DNA from: Nemertoderma westbladi
Taxonomy: Eukaryota > Xenacoelomorpha > Nemertodermatida > Nemertodermatidae
NCBI GenBank assembly: GCA_032718475.1
Contig: JAUCBJ010001786.1
Location: forward strand, 25,226-89,225
Direction of reading: 5' to 3'
Length of the DNA stretch: 64,000 bases
Shown here: positions 42,738 to 55,212 of the stretch, one piece after another
Layout: every line of letters starts with the position of its first letter
Position numbering within the stretch: the first letter of the stretch is position 1
The notes under the pieces: model-generated
The model's database searches: none
Seen by the model: only the letters and a program-made list of their open reading frames with translations
What the model was told of the DNA's origin: nothing
Program-made: the position numbers and the translations under genes

Positions 42738-44008
42738 CTAGAAAGGCATTTCCTAAAGGAAATGCAACCACGAAGCTAAGGAAAATTAAACAAAGTGCCA
42801 CAATTTGGTTTGTTGCTTAGCCTAGTTTAGTAGCATTTGCCAATAAATAACTTATATTCCCATGGAAACTAGAATTCTCTGGAACTGTTGGTTTTACCTT
42901 TGAAAAAAGATTCAGTCCAGATTGTGGTTCAGATAACACATATACCGAGTTTCAGAAATTATTGTAGTTTATGCCCAAATTACCGATTTTCTATCAAAAT
43001 GCATCTGTTTGCAGTGGTTGTCATGGAAACTAAAAAATAGAACAATGTAATTCGGATGCAGAATAAGTCATATAGTGGGGGTAGGTCTTGGTCCCAAGTC
43101 ATAATACTATTAACTTGTGTTTCAAATTATCATTTTAGAAATTTTAACATCTGTTTAGTCTTGTTGCTATGGTAATTGGATTGTTTAATTGACCTCGAAT
43201 GGATTGTATATGAACCTTACAGATGAGTTGCAAAACCCCAAATTTATATTTATTACATTATTTTGCTACAAATAGAGTATTGAATTTAGACTTGAATGAT
43301 ATAGACTTTAATAAACTCCAGTTACCATGGTAACAAGATATTTCTGGAATGTTTTCAGTTTCACTAAAAGTTCCAACTAATGGTCCAGATAACACATTCC
43401 CAGTTTCGTAAAATTTTATCGCGAAGTCTATGTCCAAATGAGTTATTTTTGTATAAAAACATCTGTGTTTAGCGGTTGTCATGGTAACTGTAAAATAGAA
43501 CAATTAAATTCGGACGCAGAATAAGTTATATAGTGGGGGTAGGGATTGATCCCAAGTCAGAACACATTAACCTTAGGCTTCAAATTAACATTTTAGAAAT
43601 GTTAACATCTGTTTAGCCCGGTTGCCAAGGTAACTGGAATTTCTATTTAACCTCAATCGGCTCTACTATGGACCTTATAGTTGAATTGAGAAACCCCAAG
43701 TCTATATCTATTATAGTTTTTCGACAAATAGAGTTATAAATATTGACTTGAAATACATAGACTTTTTTATAAGTCCGTTGCCATGGAAACCAGATTTTTC
43801 CTGTATATGAGACCCAGCCCAAAAGATGCGCCTTGACGAGTAGTATATACATGCAAAATTTTATGATACATTTAAAGGCTAGATTTTTCTGGAGTCAAAA
43901 AAAACCAAATCTGCCTCACACAAGTAAAATAGCCCACTATGAATACACCATCTCAGCTAAGGAAAATCTTTCTTAGCGAAAGTAGTTGATTTTCCTTAGC
44001 TTCGTGGA
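42738..44008 (-). mobile_element. H1 copy, full length
   Basis: 1271 bp, closely matching 56400-57672 and 62647-63918. Its upstream spacer lacks the H2 Helitron found beside those two copies. Confidence 0.8.
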
Positions 44009-44058
44009 CATTAATTATGTGCTGATTCAACGATTTAATTTGACTTTAGAAAGTCATA

Positions 44059-44493
44059 CTAGAAAGGCATTTCCTAAAGGAAATGCAACCACGAAGCTAA
44101 GGAAAATTAAACAAAGGGCCACAATTTGGTTTGTTGCTTAGCCTAGTTTAGTAGCATTTGCCAATAAATAACTTCTATTCCCATGGAAACTAGAATTCTC
44201 TGAAACTGTTGGTTTTACCTTTGAAAAAAGATTCAGTCCAGATTGTGGTTCAGATAACACATACCAAGTTTCAGAAAATATTGTAGTTTATGTCCAAACT
44301 ACCGATTTTCTATCATAATGCATCTGTTTGCAGTGGTTTTCATGGAAACTGAAAAACAGAACAATGTAATTCGGATGCAGAATAAGTCATATAGTGGGGG
44401 TAGGTCTTGGTCCCAAGTCATAATACTATTAACTTGTGTTTCAAATTATCATTTTAGAAATTTTAACATCTGTTTAGTCTTGTTGCTATGGTA
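44059..44493 (-). mobile_element. H1 copy, 3' part (tail, D, C)
   Basis: Stops at the X-box of the C monomer, where the next copy's CTAG begins at 44494. Confidence 0.75.
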
Positions 44494-45471
44494 CTAGAAA
44501 GGCATTTCCTAAAGGAAATGCAACCACGAAGCTAAGGAAAATTCAACAAACGGCCACACTTTGGTTCGTTGCTTAGCCTAGTTTATTAGCATTTGCCAAT
44601 AATTAACTTCTATTCCCATGGAAACTAGAGTTCTCTGCAACTGTTGCTTTAACCTTTGAAAAAAATTCAGTACAGATTGTGGTTCAGATAACACATATAC
44701 TGAGTTTCAGAAAATATTGTAGTTTATGTCCAAATTACCGATTTTCTATCAAATTGCATCTGTTTGCAGTGGTTGTCATAGAAACTGAAAAATAGAACAA
44801 TGTAATTCGGATGCAGAATAAGTCATATAGTGGGGGTAGGTGTTGGTTCCAAGTCATAATACTATTAACTTGTGCTTCAAATTATCATTTTATAAATTAT
44901 TACTTTTGTTTAGCCTGGTTGCCATGGTATCAGGTTTTTTTAATTTACCTCAATCTGCTCGGCTATGGCCCATATAGTTGAGTTGAGAAACCCCAAGTTT
45001 ATATATATTACAGTTGTGCTACAAATAGAGTTATTAACACTAGAACAGCTGACCGGTCAATTTTGACCGTTTTTGGTTTTGAAATCAACATTGTGAGAAT
45101 TCAGTTCTACTTGGGGTGCTGAAACTTCTTGACTTTTCCTAAATCTTCATTTGGTATGTCATCAGGGACAAAAATTTTTCTACCGAATATACTCAGGGGG
45201 TGTAGTTTTTAGATCATCATGGAAGGCTGAAGCGGTCAAAAATGACCGCAAGGCATTATATACTAATTCAAGAATAATAAACAGTACTGCACCCAACCCA
45301 CATAGTACACATAGCAGCATAGGCCTGTTTACAATTATACCTACCGGTACAAGTGTGCCTATGTACAGGAACACACTGTCAGTCGGTCTCTCCGCTCTGT
45401 ACGGTCTGTACCTACTATGTACACACTGAATACTGCAATACTCGAGTCAGTAGTACAAATAGGCTTACTGC

Positions 45472-48075
45472 CAGTCAGGGAGATCATCAAATTTGAGAAT
45501 ACCTCACATTTCAAATTATAGACCCAATTTTGGAATTACCTCAATTTTAATACAAGGTTAGGTTAATTCTCTAAATTTGAGTTAAATTTGATTATTTGAA
45601 GTCATAGTTGACCTAGTTCAGTAGTTGTTAGCTTGTTACTGTATTGCAACTAGGTAAAAAAATAAACTGATGTAGGCCTAGGGTAGTGTCTGAGTGTTGT
45701 GAAATATAATATTTAAAATTAAAACATATTCAGTATTAGTTTAAAAAGGCTTATACTTAAAAAGGCTACTGGTAGGGGTGCAGTGGGGTGGCTGATCAGA
45801 TGGTAGACATATAAAACGAAGTACAGAGCTTAAAGAACTTATATTTTTATATTGTTACTTTTTTGCTTGAATCAGTGAATATGCCCTAAAATCGGGAGAA
45901 AAAGTAGTAGGCCTACTTTTTTCCCCACTAGTAGGGAAAAAGTTGTCCCCGTAATATCTGAATATTGTAACTTTTTGTTGGGCACAGCTTTTGCAAAGTC
46001 GGCAACACAGCAACCTGCAATAATATTGCCACATAATAATGCACCATAGATCCATAATTTTGCATTGATTTTACTTTTTCTCCCGGTAAAAAAAGTAAAA
46101 TAAAACATTGGAGACCCTCCTAGCTCCTATTCTGCTAATCCTGAAATCACCAAAACTAAAGTCACTTTCACTAGTGTCCGGTTACAGGGTTAGCAAAGGA
46201 GCAGGTTACAGAGGTGAGTTGAAAGTAACCAAAAAACAATAAACAAGAGTTAGGAATATTGATATCACCTGCACTAAATTTCAGCATTAGCTGGTGATTT
46301 CAGGATTAGCAGATTAGGAGGGTCACCTATTTGATTTGACACAAGTGCCAAAATATTTTTGGTGGAATTTCTAAAATTTCATTGAAAGTGTTGATCAAAA
46401 TTTTTGATCGAAATGTATATGTACAATCATTTCGTAATGTTAAAATTTTGGAATAAAAAGCAAAATCCATCCCTACACACTATCGACTATTGCAATGCAA
46501 CTTTAGTGCCTGCAAGGTTTACTCCAGAAATGAGATAAAGCCTCGAGAATAGGTTGGTGAAAAAGGTTATACTTTTTGCCCAAGTTATAAATGATTCTGG
46601 TTCCTCATAAGGTCAATTTATAAGGATTTACTGATTTATGTATGTATAGTAGGCCTATAAACAAACAGTCACTTAGATTTCTAAAACATTTCAGATGTCT
46701 TGATAAGAAAGCAGAGTCTAAAGACTGTTTAAAAAACTAGCGATTAGTGATGAGATGATGATGTTTCTACTGTGTTCCAGGTCCAGCATGTTCCATATGT
46801 TAATGACCCTGATAAAGAAGAGGTGATGTATGGAAAAAGCAGACCCAGACATGGCAGCATGGGCAGATGGGCGGGGCTTGGCCTTTGCTTCATAATTTTA
46901 TTATATATGGCCAGGTCATGATTGCATTGGATGTCTGGCTGGGATATTATGTTGCACATTGTTGTAATGGAGGATCAGGTTTAGATTTTTACATATAAGT
47001 TTAAAGCACATTATCAAATTGAACTTTAATTGATGTATTATTGTATACTGCAGTAGGTGGTGGTTCCAACTTTAGAGTCTCCAGTTGCCAGTCATATAGA
47101 ATAACTAACAAAAGAATCAAGTCCACATATATTGTATAAACCACGTCAAGCTGTCAACCTTTGCGGCAACATTTGTCTGGGATCCAAACTGATGGTACAG
47201 TATTCCAATTGACAGATAGAGCTAGGACATAGGACAGGCGAATATTACATAAGTCTTCAGGCTATCAGGAGAGGAATGGCTTCATTTGATATACAAAGTG
47301 TTAAAGAGGACATCAACGACCAGAAAACATATTTTTTTCCGAAGATGTGTGATATGAATGATGAACAGAACAGATGAATGCCAGAATATGTAAACTTCCA
47401 AATTCTGGAATTGATTCAACATCCACAAGATATAGTAGGTCTTCCTGAGTCTGTGACTGTGCAGCTGTGTGAGCTTGAATCTCGCAACAGTGAGGATTTG
47501 GTCTACTGTTCTTCTTACCAACAGTAAGGCTGTAAGGATAGAGAATTTCTCTAGTCTTCTGCATTTTTCTCACCAAACACTAACGGAGTTAACAATCATT
47601 AAAGTTATTGACTGTAAGTTACTGTGCTGTAAGGTTAAGCCTACCCTGCATACATGTCATGTCACAGGTTACACTGGTCACCCATTCTCACCAAGCTCTA
47701 TAAGCACTAAGCAGCAAAGCCTACTGCTACACCCTACTGCTGACAGGCTGGTGATGTTGTAGTTGTACAGGCTGGCGAAATTTGAGGTTTTGTCTCAAAT
47801 TTGAGGTTTAACCTCAAATTTCAATTTTCGCCCCCAATAAAAGCATGTTTGCATCGGTGAAATATTTTATTGCATCGATAAAAGTTCTTATTTTACATTA
47901 TATTTTAACATATTAAAAGTAGAAGTTGCTCCAATAGTTTCCCTAAGTCGCAGCAACACTCGATATTATGAGTCTAAAAATACCTCAAATTTGAACAAAA
48001 AACCCCAATTTTCGACAGTCTATTACCAGAATTCGAAATTTGGGGTAACCCCAAAATTGATGATCTCCCTGACTG
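45472..48075. mobile_element. DNA transposon nested in the piggyBac 5' region, superfamily unknown
   Basis: The 19-bp CAGTCAGGGAGATCATCAA (45472-45490) is exactly inverted at 48057-48075. ACTGC directly precedes and follows it (45467-45471 and 48076-48080), a 5-bp duplication. No transposase was recognised in the 2.6 kb. Near the right end (47770-48000) several CTCAAATTTGAGG palindromes occur. The terminal CAG and 5-bp duplication would fit a non-autonomous hAT-like element, but this is weak. Confidence 0.65.
46113..46324. repeat. Inverted repeat of about 33-40 bp arms
   Basis: GACCCTCCTA...CTGCTAATCCTGAAATCACCA (46113-46152) pairs with 46292-46324, with a short insertion in the left arm. 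It encloses about 140 bp and could be a small palindromic MITE inside the nested transposon. Confidence 0.65.
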
Positions 48076-48091
48076 ACTGCTGTTCTTGATT

Positions 48092-49879
48092 ATGTCGGTG
48101 CGAAAAATATACCCATTGCGGGAACGAGTCCGAGAGTCAATACCGGTGGATTTGATAACAAACGATGGGGAGGCTTCGCTGGTAAGTGATATACCGGTAC
48201 CGGTCATCTGCACTGACACCACCTCAGCTGATGATGGTTTTGACTCAGATTGTGGTGTTAGTTCGAGCGCTAGTTCGGATGGAGAGACTAGGAATTTTGA
48301 TTCCGACAACCTAAGTTATGATAGCTCTGATCTCGATGAAGACGATACTGGTACCGGTATTTCCGGTTCCGATGATGGTGACCTTTTCGAACTGGCTGAA
48401 ATGATTGGTAAAGATGGGACTCGTTGGTTTAATCTTGAAACTGGAACTCCACATACCGGTACTGCTGGTCGTCGACCAGCAAGAAATGTTTTTAGCGAAC
48501 GTATAGGAACCAAACCATATGTGAGAAATCGTATAACTGATGTTTATTCAGCTTGGAAAGAGTTCCTATCTGAACCGATTCTTAAACTTATAACGGATTA
48601 CACAAATAAATTTGCGCACGATAATTTGGAAATAGACCTTCAATTAACTGTTACTGAGCTAGAGGCACATATTGGTTTACAATATATTCGCGGAGTTTAT
48701 GGTAAACACATTCCTCTAGATTCCCTATGGAATAAAGATATAGGAATCAAAATATTCCCAAATACAATGTCGCGAGACCGATTCCGCCTAATAAAACGAT
48801 GTTTTCGGTTTGATGATAAGAGTAAAAGAATGAGTCATTTTGCTACTGATAAGTTCACTCATATAAGAGAGGTATTCGACAAGTTTGTGGAAAACTGTTT
48901 GAGCAAATATATCCCATCATATTCACTAACGATTGATGAATAATTGTTACCCTTCAAGGGGAGGTGTAATCTAATGACATTTATGCCTAATAAACCGGAT
49001 AAATATGGAATCAAATTTTGGGTTTTGGTTGATCTAGAATCTAAATACGTCGTTAAAATATTGCCGTATCTGGGAAAACAAGAATCAGAAACCCGTGATG
49101 GTCTATTGGGGGAAGATGTAGTTATGCGACTAATGGCAGATCACCTCAACAGAGGATATAATGTGACAACAGATAATTTTTTCACGTCACTCCAACTAGC
49201 TAAGAGGTTGTATGATAAGAAAACATCTATAGTTGGTACAATGCGTAAAAACCGGAGAGAACTCTGCCCTAAGATGCTCGATTGTAGTGGAGGAAATGTC
49301 TTCGATAGTACTTTCTTTCATGAACCTGATAGTACAGCAGTTGTTGTCTCTTATCGACGAAAACTAAACAAAAACGTATTGCTTCTGTCTACTTTTCATG
49401 AAACTCCAACTGTCACTGCCACAGAAAAGAAAAAACCAGAAATTATCATGTATTATAACTCTCAAAAATGTGGAGTAGACATTTTTGATCAGATGTCCCG
49501 GCTCTATACTACTAAATGTGCCACGAGACGATGGCCTATGGCCGTCTGGGGCAACATACTTGATATTTGTCTAATTAACGCCCGTGTTGTTTATAATAAC
49601 GTTACTAATGCTAAGATGTCAAGACGTAATTTCATATTTGCGTTGGTCGATTGTTTGAAGGAGCCATACATGTCACAAAGAGATAATTCAAATCTAGAAA
49701 CTGTTATTTCACCACTTAACAACGTTGTACAAATTACCAAGAAACGGCGTGAATGTCGGACATCCGGGTGTAATAACAAAACTAATATTATATGCTTGAA
49801 ATGTTCTATGCCTAAATGTGGTAACTGTCTAACTGAAATTGAAAAATTTGCTAAAGCCGTATGTGTGCAGTGTTCATAA
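48092..49879 (+). pseudogene. piggyBac transposase, one premature stop
   Basis: ATG 48092 (MSVRKIYPLRERV) opens a frame that reads to 49879 apart from a TAA at 48941-48943. The N-terminus is acidic. The DDE_Tnp_1_7 core includes SLTIDE (first Asp) directly before the stop, then PFKGRC, NVTTDNFFTS (second Asp), GTMRKNRRELC, and CGVDIFDQM with the third-position acidic residues, then RRWPMAVW. The C-terminus is a cysteine-rich domain: CRTSGCNNKTNIICLKC, MPKCGNCL and CVQCS. The stop falls where piggyBac enzymes usually have Gln in a DEQ(L/M) motif, which is consistent with a single-base change. About 595 codons in all is the usual length. The surrounding element is otherwise intact at both ends, so inactivation looks recent. 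Confidence 0.9.
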
Positions 49880-50919
49880 ATTAACGTTTTTTGTGCTACA
49901 ATAAATAAATAAATTCCTATATGTGAATTTTCTGTTATATTACTATATTATTATATTATTATAATAAATTATTAATATATTATATATAAATTATTATTAT
50001 AATAAAATATAATATAATAATATAACATAACATAACATAACACTAAAATGTAACTACAATGTACACTAGTAAATACATTTTTACTAAACTGTACATTGAC
50101 AATGAATTTTAAAACCGGTCAAATTTGACCGTCATAGCCTTTCTAGGTTTACCGAAATCTCAGCTGTTCTAGTGTTAATATAGACTTGAACACTACAGTT
50201 ACCGTAGTAACTAGATATTTCTGGAATGTTTTGAGTTTCACTAAAAGTTCCAACTAGTGGTCCAGATAATACATACCCAGTTTTGTAAAATTTCATCGTG
50301 AAGTCTATGTCCAAATGAATAATTTTTACATAAAAACATCTGTTTTCAGCGGTTGTCATGGTAACTGCAAAATAGAACAATCAAATTCAGACGCAGAATA
50401 AGTTATATAGTGGGGGTAGGGATTGGTCCCAAGTCATCACACCTTAACCTTAGGCTTCAAATTAACATTTTAAAAATTTTACCATCTATTTAGCCCGGTT
50501 GCCAAGGTAACTGGATTTTCTATTTAACCTCAATCGGCTCTGCTATGGACCTTATAGTTGAGTTGAGAAACCACAAGTTTATATCTATTATAGTTTTCCT
50601 ACAAATAGAGTTATAAATATTGACTTGAAATACATAGACTTTTTTCTAAGTCCGTTGCCATGGAAACCAGATTTTTCCTGGATATGACACCCAGCCCAAA
50701 AGATGCGCCTCGACGAGTAGTATATACATGCAAAATTTCAGGGTACTTTTAAAGGCTAGATTTGCCGGGGGTCAAAAAACCCCAAATCTGCTCCATACAA
50801 GTAAAATAGCCCACTATGAATACACCATCTCAGCTAAGGAAAATCTTTCTTAGCGAAAGTAGTTGATTTTCCTTAGCTTCGTGGAATTGGATTGTGTAAT
50901 TAACCTCGAATGGATTGTA

Positions 50920-51038
50920 CGAGAAAGGCATTTCCTAAAGGAAATGCAACCACGAAGCTAAGGAAAATTAAACAAACGGCCACACTTTGGTTCGTTGCTT
51001 AGCCTAGTTTAGTAGCAATTGTCAATAATTAACTTCTA
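50920..51038 (-). mobile_element. H1 3'-end fragment
   Basis: Tail and hairpin only, ending where another copy starts at 51039. Confidence 0.7.
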
Positions 51039-52315
51039 CGAGAAAGGCATTTCCTAAAGGAAATGCAACCACGAAGCTAAGGAAAATTAAACAAACGGCC
51101 ACACTTTGGTTCGTTGCTTATAGCCTAGTTTAGTAGCAATTGCCAATAATTTACGTCTATTCCCATGGAAACTAGAGTTCTCTGGAACTGTGGGTTTTAC
51201 CTTTGAAAAAAGATTCAGTCCAGATTGTGGTTCAGATTATAACACATATACCGAGTTTCAGAAAATATTGTAGTTTATGTCCAAATTACCGATTTTCTAT
51301 CAAAATGCATCTGTTTGCAGTGGTTGTCATGGAAACTGAAAAATATAATAATGTAATTCGGATGCAGAATAAGTCATATAGTGGGGGTAGGTCTTGGTCC
51401 CAAGTCATAATACTATTAACTTGTGCTTCAAATTATCATTTTATAAATAGTAACATCTGTTTAGTCTTGTTGCTATGGTAACTGTACTTTCTAATTAACC
51501 TCAAACGGCTTGGATGGATATGGAAATTATAGATGAGTTACAAAACCCCAAGTTTATATATATTACAGTTTTGCTAGAAATAGAGTTATCAATATAGACT
51601 TGAATGATATAGAGTTTAATAAACTACAGTTACCATGGTAACTAAATTTCTGGAATGATTTAAGTTTCACTAAAAGTTCCAACTAGTGGTGCAGATAACA
51701 CATACCCAGTTTTGTAAAATTTTATCGCGAAGTCTATGTCCAAATGAATAATTTTTGTATAAAAACATCTGTTTTCGGCTGTTGTCATGGTAACTGAAAA
51801 ATAGAACAATGTAATTCGGATGCAGAATAAGTTATATAGTGGGGGTAGGGGTTGGTCTCAAGTCATAACACCTTGCCCTTAGGCCTCAAATTATCATTTT
51901 ATAAATTTTAACATCTGTTTATCCCGGTTGCCAACGTAACTGGATTTTCTATTTAGCCTCAATCGGATCTGCTATGGACCTTATAGTTGTGTTGCAGAAA
52001 CCCCAAGTTTAAATCTATTATAGTTTTCCTACAAATAGAGTTATAAATATTGACTTGAAATACATAGACTTTTTTTGAAGTCCGTTGCCATGGAAACCAG
52101 ATTTTTCCTGGATATGAGACCCGGCCCAAAAGATGCGCCTCGCCGAGTAGTATATACATGCAAAATTTCAGGGTACTTTTAAAGGCTAGTTTTTTCGCCT
52201 ATCAAAAAACCCCAAATCTGCCTCACACAAGTAAAATAGCCCACTATGAATAGACCATCTCAGCTAAGGAAAATCTTTCTTAGCGAAAGTAGTTGATTTT
52301 CCTTAGCTTCGTGGA
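51039..52315 (-). mobile_element. H1 copy, full length
   Basis: 1277 bp, CGAG...GTGGA. The spacer after it (52316-52349) repeats the one at 50886-50919. Confidence 0.8.
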
Positions 52316-52349
52316 ATTGGATTGTGTAATTAACCTCGAATGGATTGTA

Positions 52350-53614
52350 CGAGAAAGGCATTTCCTAAAGGAAATGCAACCACGAAGCTAAGGAAAATTA
52401 AACAAACGGCCACACTTTGGTTCGTTGCTTAGCCTAGTTTAGTAGCAATTGTCAATAATTAACTTCTATTCCCATGGAAACTAGAGTTCTCTGGAACTGT
52501 TGCTTTAACCTTTGAAAAAAAATTCAGTACAGATTGTGGTTCAGATAACACATATACTGAGTTTCCGAAAATATTGTAGTTTATGTCCAAATTACCGATT
52601 TTCTATCAAAATGCATCTGTTTGCAGTGGTTGTCATGGAAACTGAAAAATAGAACAATGTAATTCGGATGCAGAATAAGTCATATAGTGGGGGTAGGGGT
52701 TAGTCCCAAGTCATAATACTATTAACTTGTGCTTTAAATTATCATTTTATAAATTTTAACATCTGTTTAGACTTGTTGCTATGGTAACTGTATTTTCTAA
52801 TTAACCTCAAACGGCTTGTATATGGACCTTATAGATGAGTTGCAAAACCCCAAGTTTAAATACAATACAGTTTTGCTACAAATAGAGTTATCAATATAGA
52901 TTTGAATGATATAGAGTTTAATAAACTACAGTTACCGTGGTAACTAAATTTCTGGAATAATTTAAGTTTCACTAAAAGTTCCAACTAGTGGTCCAGATAA
53001 CACACCCAGTTTTGTAAAATTTTATCGTGAAGTCTATGTCCAAATGATTAAGTTTTGAATAAAAACATATGTTTTCAGCGGTTGTCATGGTAACTGAAAA
53101 ATAGAACAATGTAATTCGGATGCAGAATAAGTTATATAGTGGGGGTAGGGGTTGGTCCCAAGTCATAACACGTTAACCTTAGGCTTCAAATTAACATTTT
53201 ATAAATTTTAACATCTGTCTAGCCCGGTTGCCAAGGTAACTGGATTTTCTATTTAACCTCAATCGGCTCTGCTATGGACCTTATAGTTGTGTTGAGAAAC
53301 CCCAAGTTTATATCTATTATAGTTTTCCTACAAATAGAGTTTTAAATATTGACTTGAAATACATAGACTTTTTTCTAAGTCCGTTGCCATGGAAACCAGA
53401 TTTTTCCTGGATATGAGACCCAGCCCAAAAGATGCGCCTCGACGAGTAGTATATACATGCAAAATTTCAGGGTACTTTTAAAGGCTAGTTTTTTCACCGG
53501 TCAAAAAAAACCAAATCTGCTCCATACAAGTAAAATAGCCCACTATGAATAGACCATCTCAGCTAAGGAAAATCTTTCTTAGCGAAAGTAGTTGATTTTC
53601 CTTAGCTTCGTGGA
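52350..53614 (-). mobile_element. H1 copy, full length (duplicated at 58598)
   Basis: 1265 bp, almost identical to 58598-59862. Confidence 0.8.
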
Positions 53615-53616
53615 TA

Positions 53617-53779
53617 CTAGAAAGGCATTTCCTAAAGGAAATGCAACCACGAAGCTAAGGAAAATTAAAAATACGGCCACACTTTGGTTTGTTGCTTAGC
53701 CTAGTTTAGTAGCATTTGCCAATAATTAATTAAGTTCTATTCCCATGGAAACTAGAGTTCTCTGGAAATGTTGGTTTAA
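53617..53779 (-). mobile_element. H1 3'-end fragment
   Basis: Tail through part of the D monomer, and the next copy begins in it at 53780. Confidence 0.7.
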
Positions 53780-55045
53780 CGAGAAAGGCATTTCCTAAAG
53801 GAAATGCAACCACGAAGCTAAGGAAAATTAAACAAACGGCCACACTTTGGTTCGTTGCTTAGCCTCATTAAGTAGCAATTGTCAATAATTAACTTCTATT
53901 CTCATGGAAACTAGAGTTCTCTGGAACTGTTGCTTTAACCTTTGAAAAAAGTTCAGTAGAGATTGTGGTTCAGATAACACATATACTGAGTTTCAGAAAA
54001 TATTGTAGTTTATGTCCCAATTACCAATTTTCTATCAAAATGCATCTGTTTGCAGTGGTTGTCATGGAAACTGGAAAATAGAACAATGTAATTCGGATGC
54101 AGAATAAGTCATATAGTGGGGGTAGGGGTTAGTCCCAAGTCATAATACTATTAACTTGTGCTTCAAATTATCATTTTATATATTTTAACATCTGTTTAGA
54201 CTTGTTGCTATGGTAACTGTATTTTCTAATTAACCTCAAACGGCTTGGATATGGATCTTATAGATGAGTTGCAAAACCCCAAGTTTATATATATTACAGT
54301 TTTGCTACAAATAGAGTTATCAATATAGATTTGAATGATATAGAGTTTAATAAACTACAGTTACCATGGTAACTAAATTTCTGGAATAATTTAAGTTTCA
54401 CTAAAAGTTCCAACTAGTGGTCCAGATAACACATACCCAGTTTTGTAAAATTTTATCGTGAAGTCTATGTCCAAATGAATAAGTTTTGAATAAAAACATC
54501 TGTTTTCAGCGGTTGTCATGGTAACTGCAAAATAGAACAATCAAATTCGGACGTAGAATAAGTTATATAGTGGGGGTAGGGATTGGTCCCAAGTCATCAC
54601 ACCTTAACCTTAGGCTTCAAATTAACATTTTAAAAATTTTAACATCTGTTTAGCCCGGTTGCCAAGGTAACTGAATTTTCTATTTAACCTCAATCGGCTC
54701 TGCTATGGACCTTATAGTTGTGTTCAGAAACCCCAAGTTTATATGTATTATAGTTTTCCTACAAATAGAGTTACACATATTGACTTGAAATACAGAGACT
54801 TTTTTCTAAGTCCGTTGCCATGGAAACAAGATTTTTCCCAGACATGTGACCTATCCTACACGACGCGCCTTGATGAGTAGTATATATATGCAAAATTTCA
54901 TGGTACTTTTAAAGGCTATTTTTTTCTGGAGTCAAAAAACACTAAATCTGCTCCATACAAGTAAAATAGCCCACTATGAATACACCATCTCAGCTAAGGA
55001 AAATCTTTCTTAGCGAAAGTAGTTGATTTTCCTTAGCTTCGTGGA
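53780..55045 (-). mobile_element. H1 copy, full length (duplicated at 60028)
   Basis: 1266 bp. Its 5' half is nearly identical to 41805-42552. Confidence 0.8.
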
Positions 55046-55212
55046 TTCTACTAAATGAAGATTAATGTCAGAATTATAACTTGTCACTAAAGGTTTTCTT
55101 AGATTACTGTAGGTGAATCACATTTTTCGCAAGTATGCAAATTACTGTACTCTGTGTATCTGTAAAGATAGGAGTCTGAAGTATCTGTGTATGATTTAAT
55201 CCTGAGACATTA

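Larger units (their letters stand above)
45038..50174 (+). mobile_element. piggyBac element in TTAA, with a nested DNA transposon
   Basis: The terminal inverted repeats CACTAGAACAGCTG (45038-45051) and CAGCTGTTCTAGTG (50161-50174) are exact complements. TTAA flanks both sides (45034-45037, 50175-50178). Subterminal CCGGTCAAnnTTGACCG-like palindromes occur at both ends (about 45053 and 50115). The interior encodes a piggyBac transposase broken by one stop. Removing the nested element 45472-48075 leaves about 2.5 kb, the normal size for a piggyBac. 49880-50110 is an AT-rich 3' end with TATTATA/ATAACATAACATAAC repeats. Confidence 0.9.
44494..50885 (-). mobile_element. H1 copy, full length, split by a piggyBac element
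   Basis: 44494-45037 plus 50179-50885 total about 1.25 kb once the piggyBac (45038-50174) and one TTAA are removed. The host reads GAGTTATTAATATAGACTT, against GAGTTATCAATATAGACTT in sister copies. Confidence 0.85.

Noticed and set aside
46744-47576. Minus-strand ORFs in the piggyBac interior
   Set aside because: One frame near 46760-46850 vaguely resembles a LINE C-terminal FFIRVINIWN pattern, but the rest is not recognisable and the evidence is too thin to annotate.
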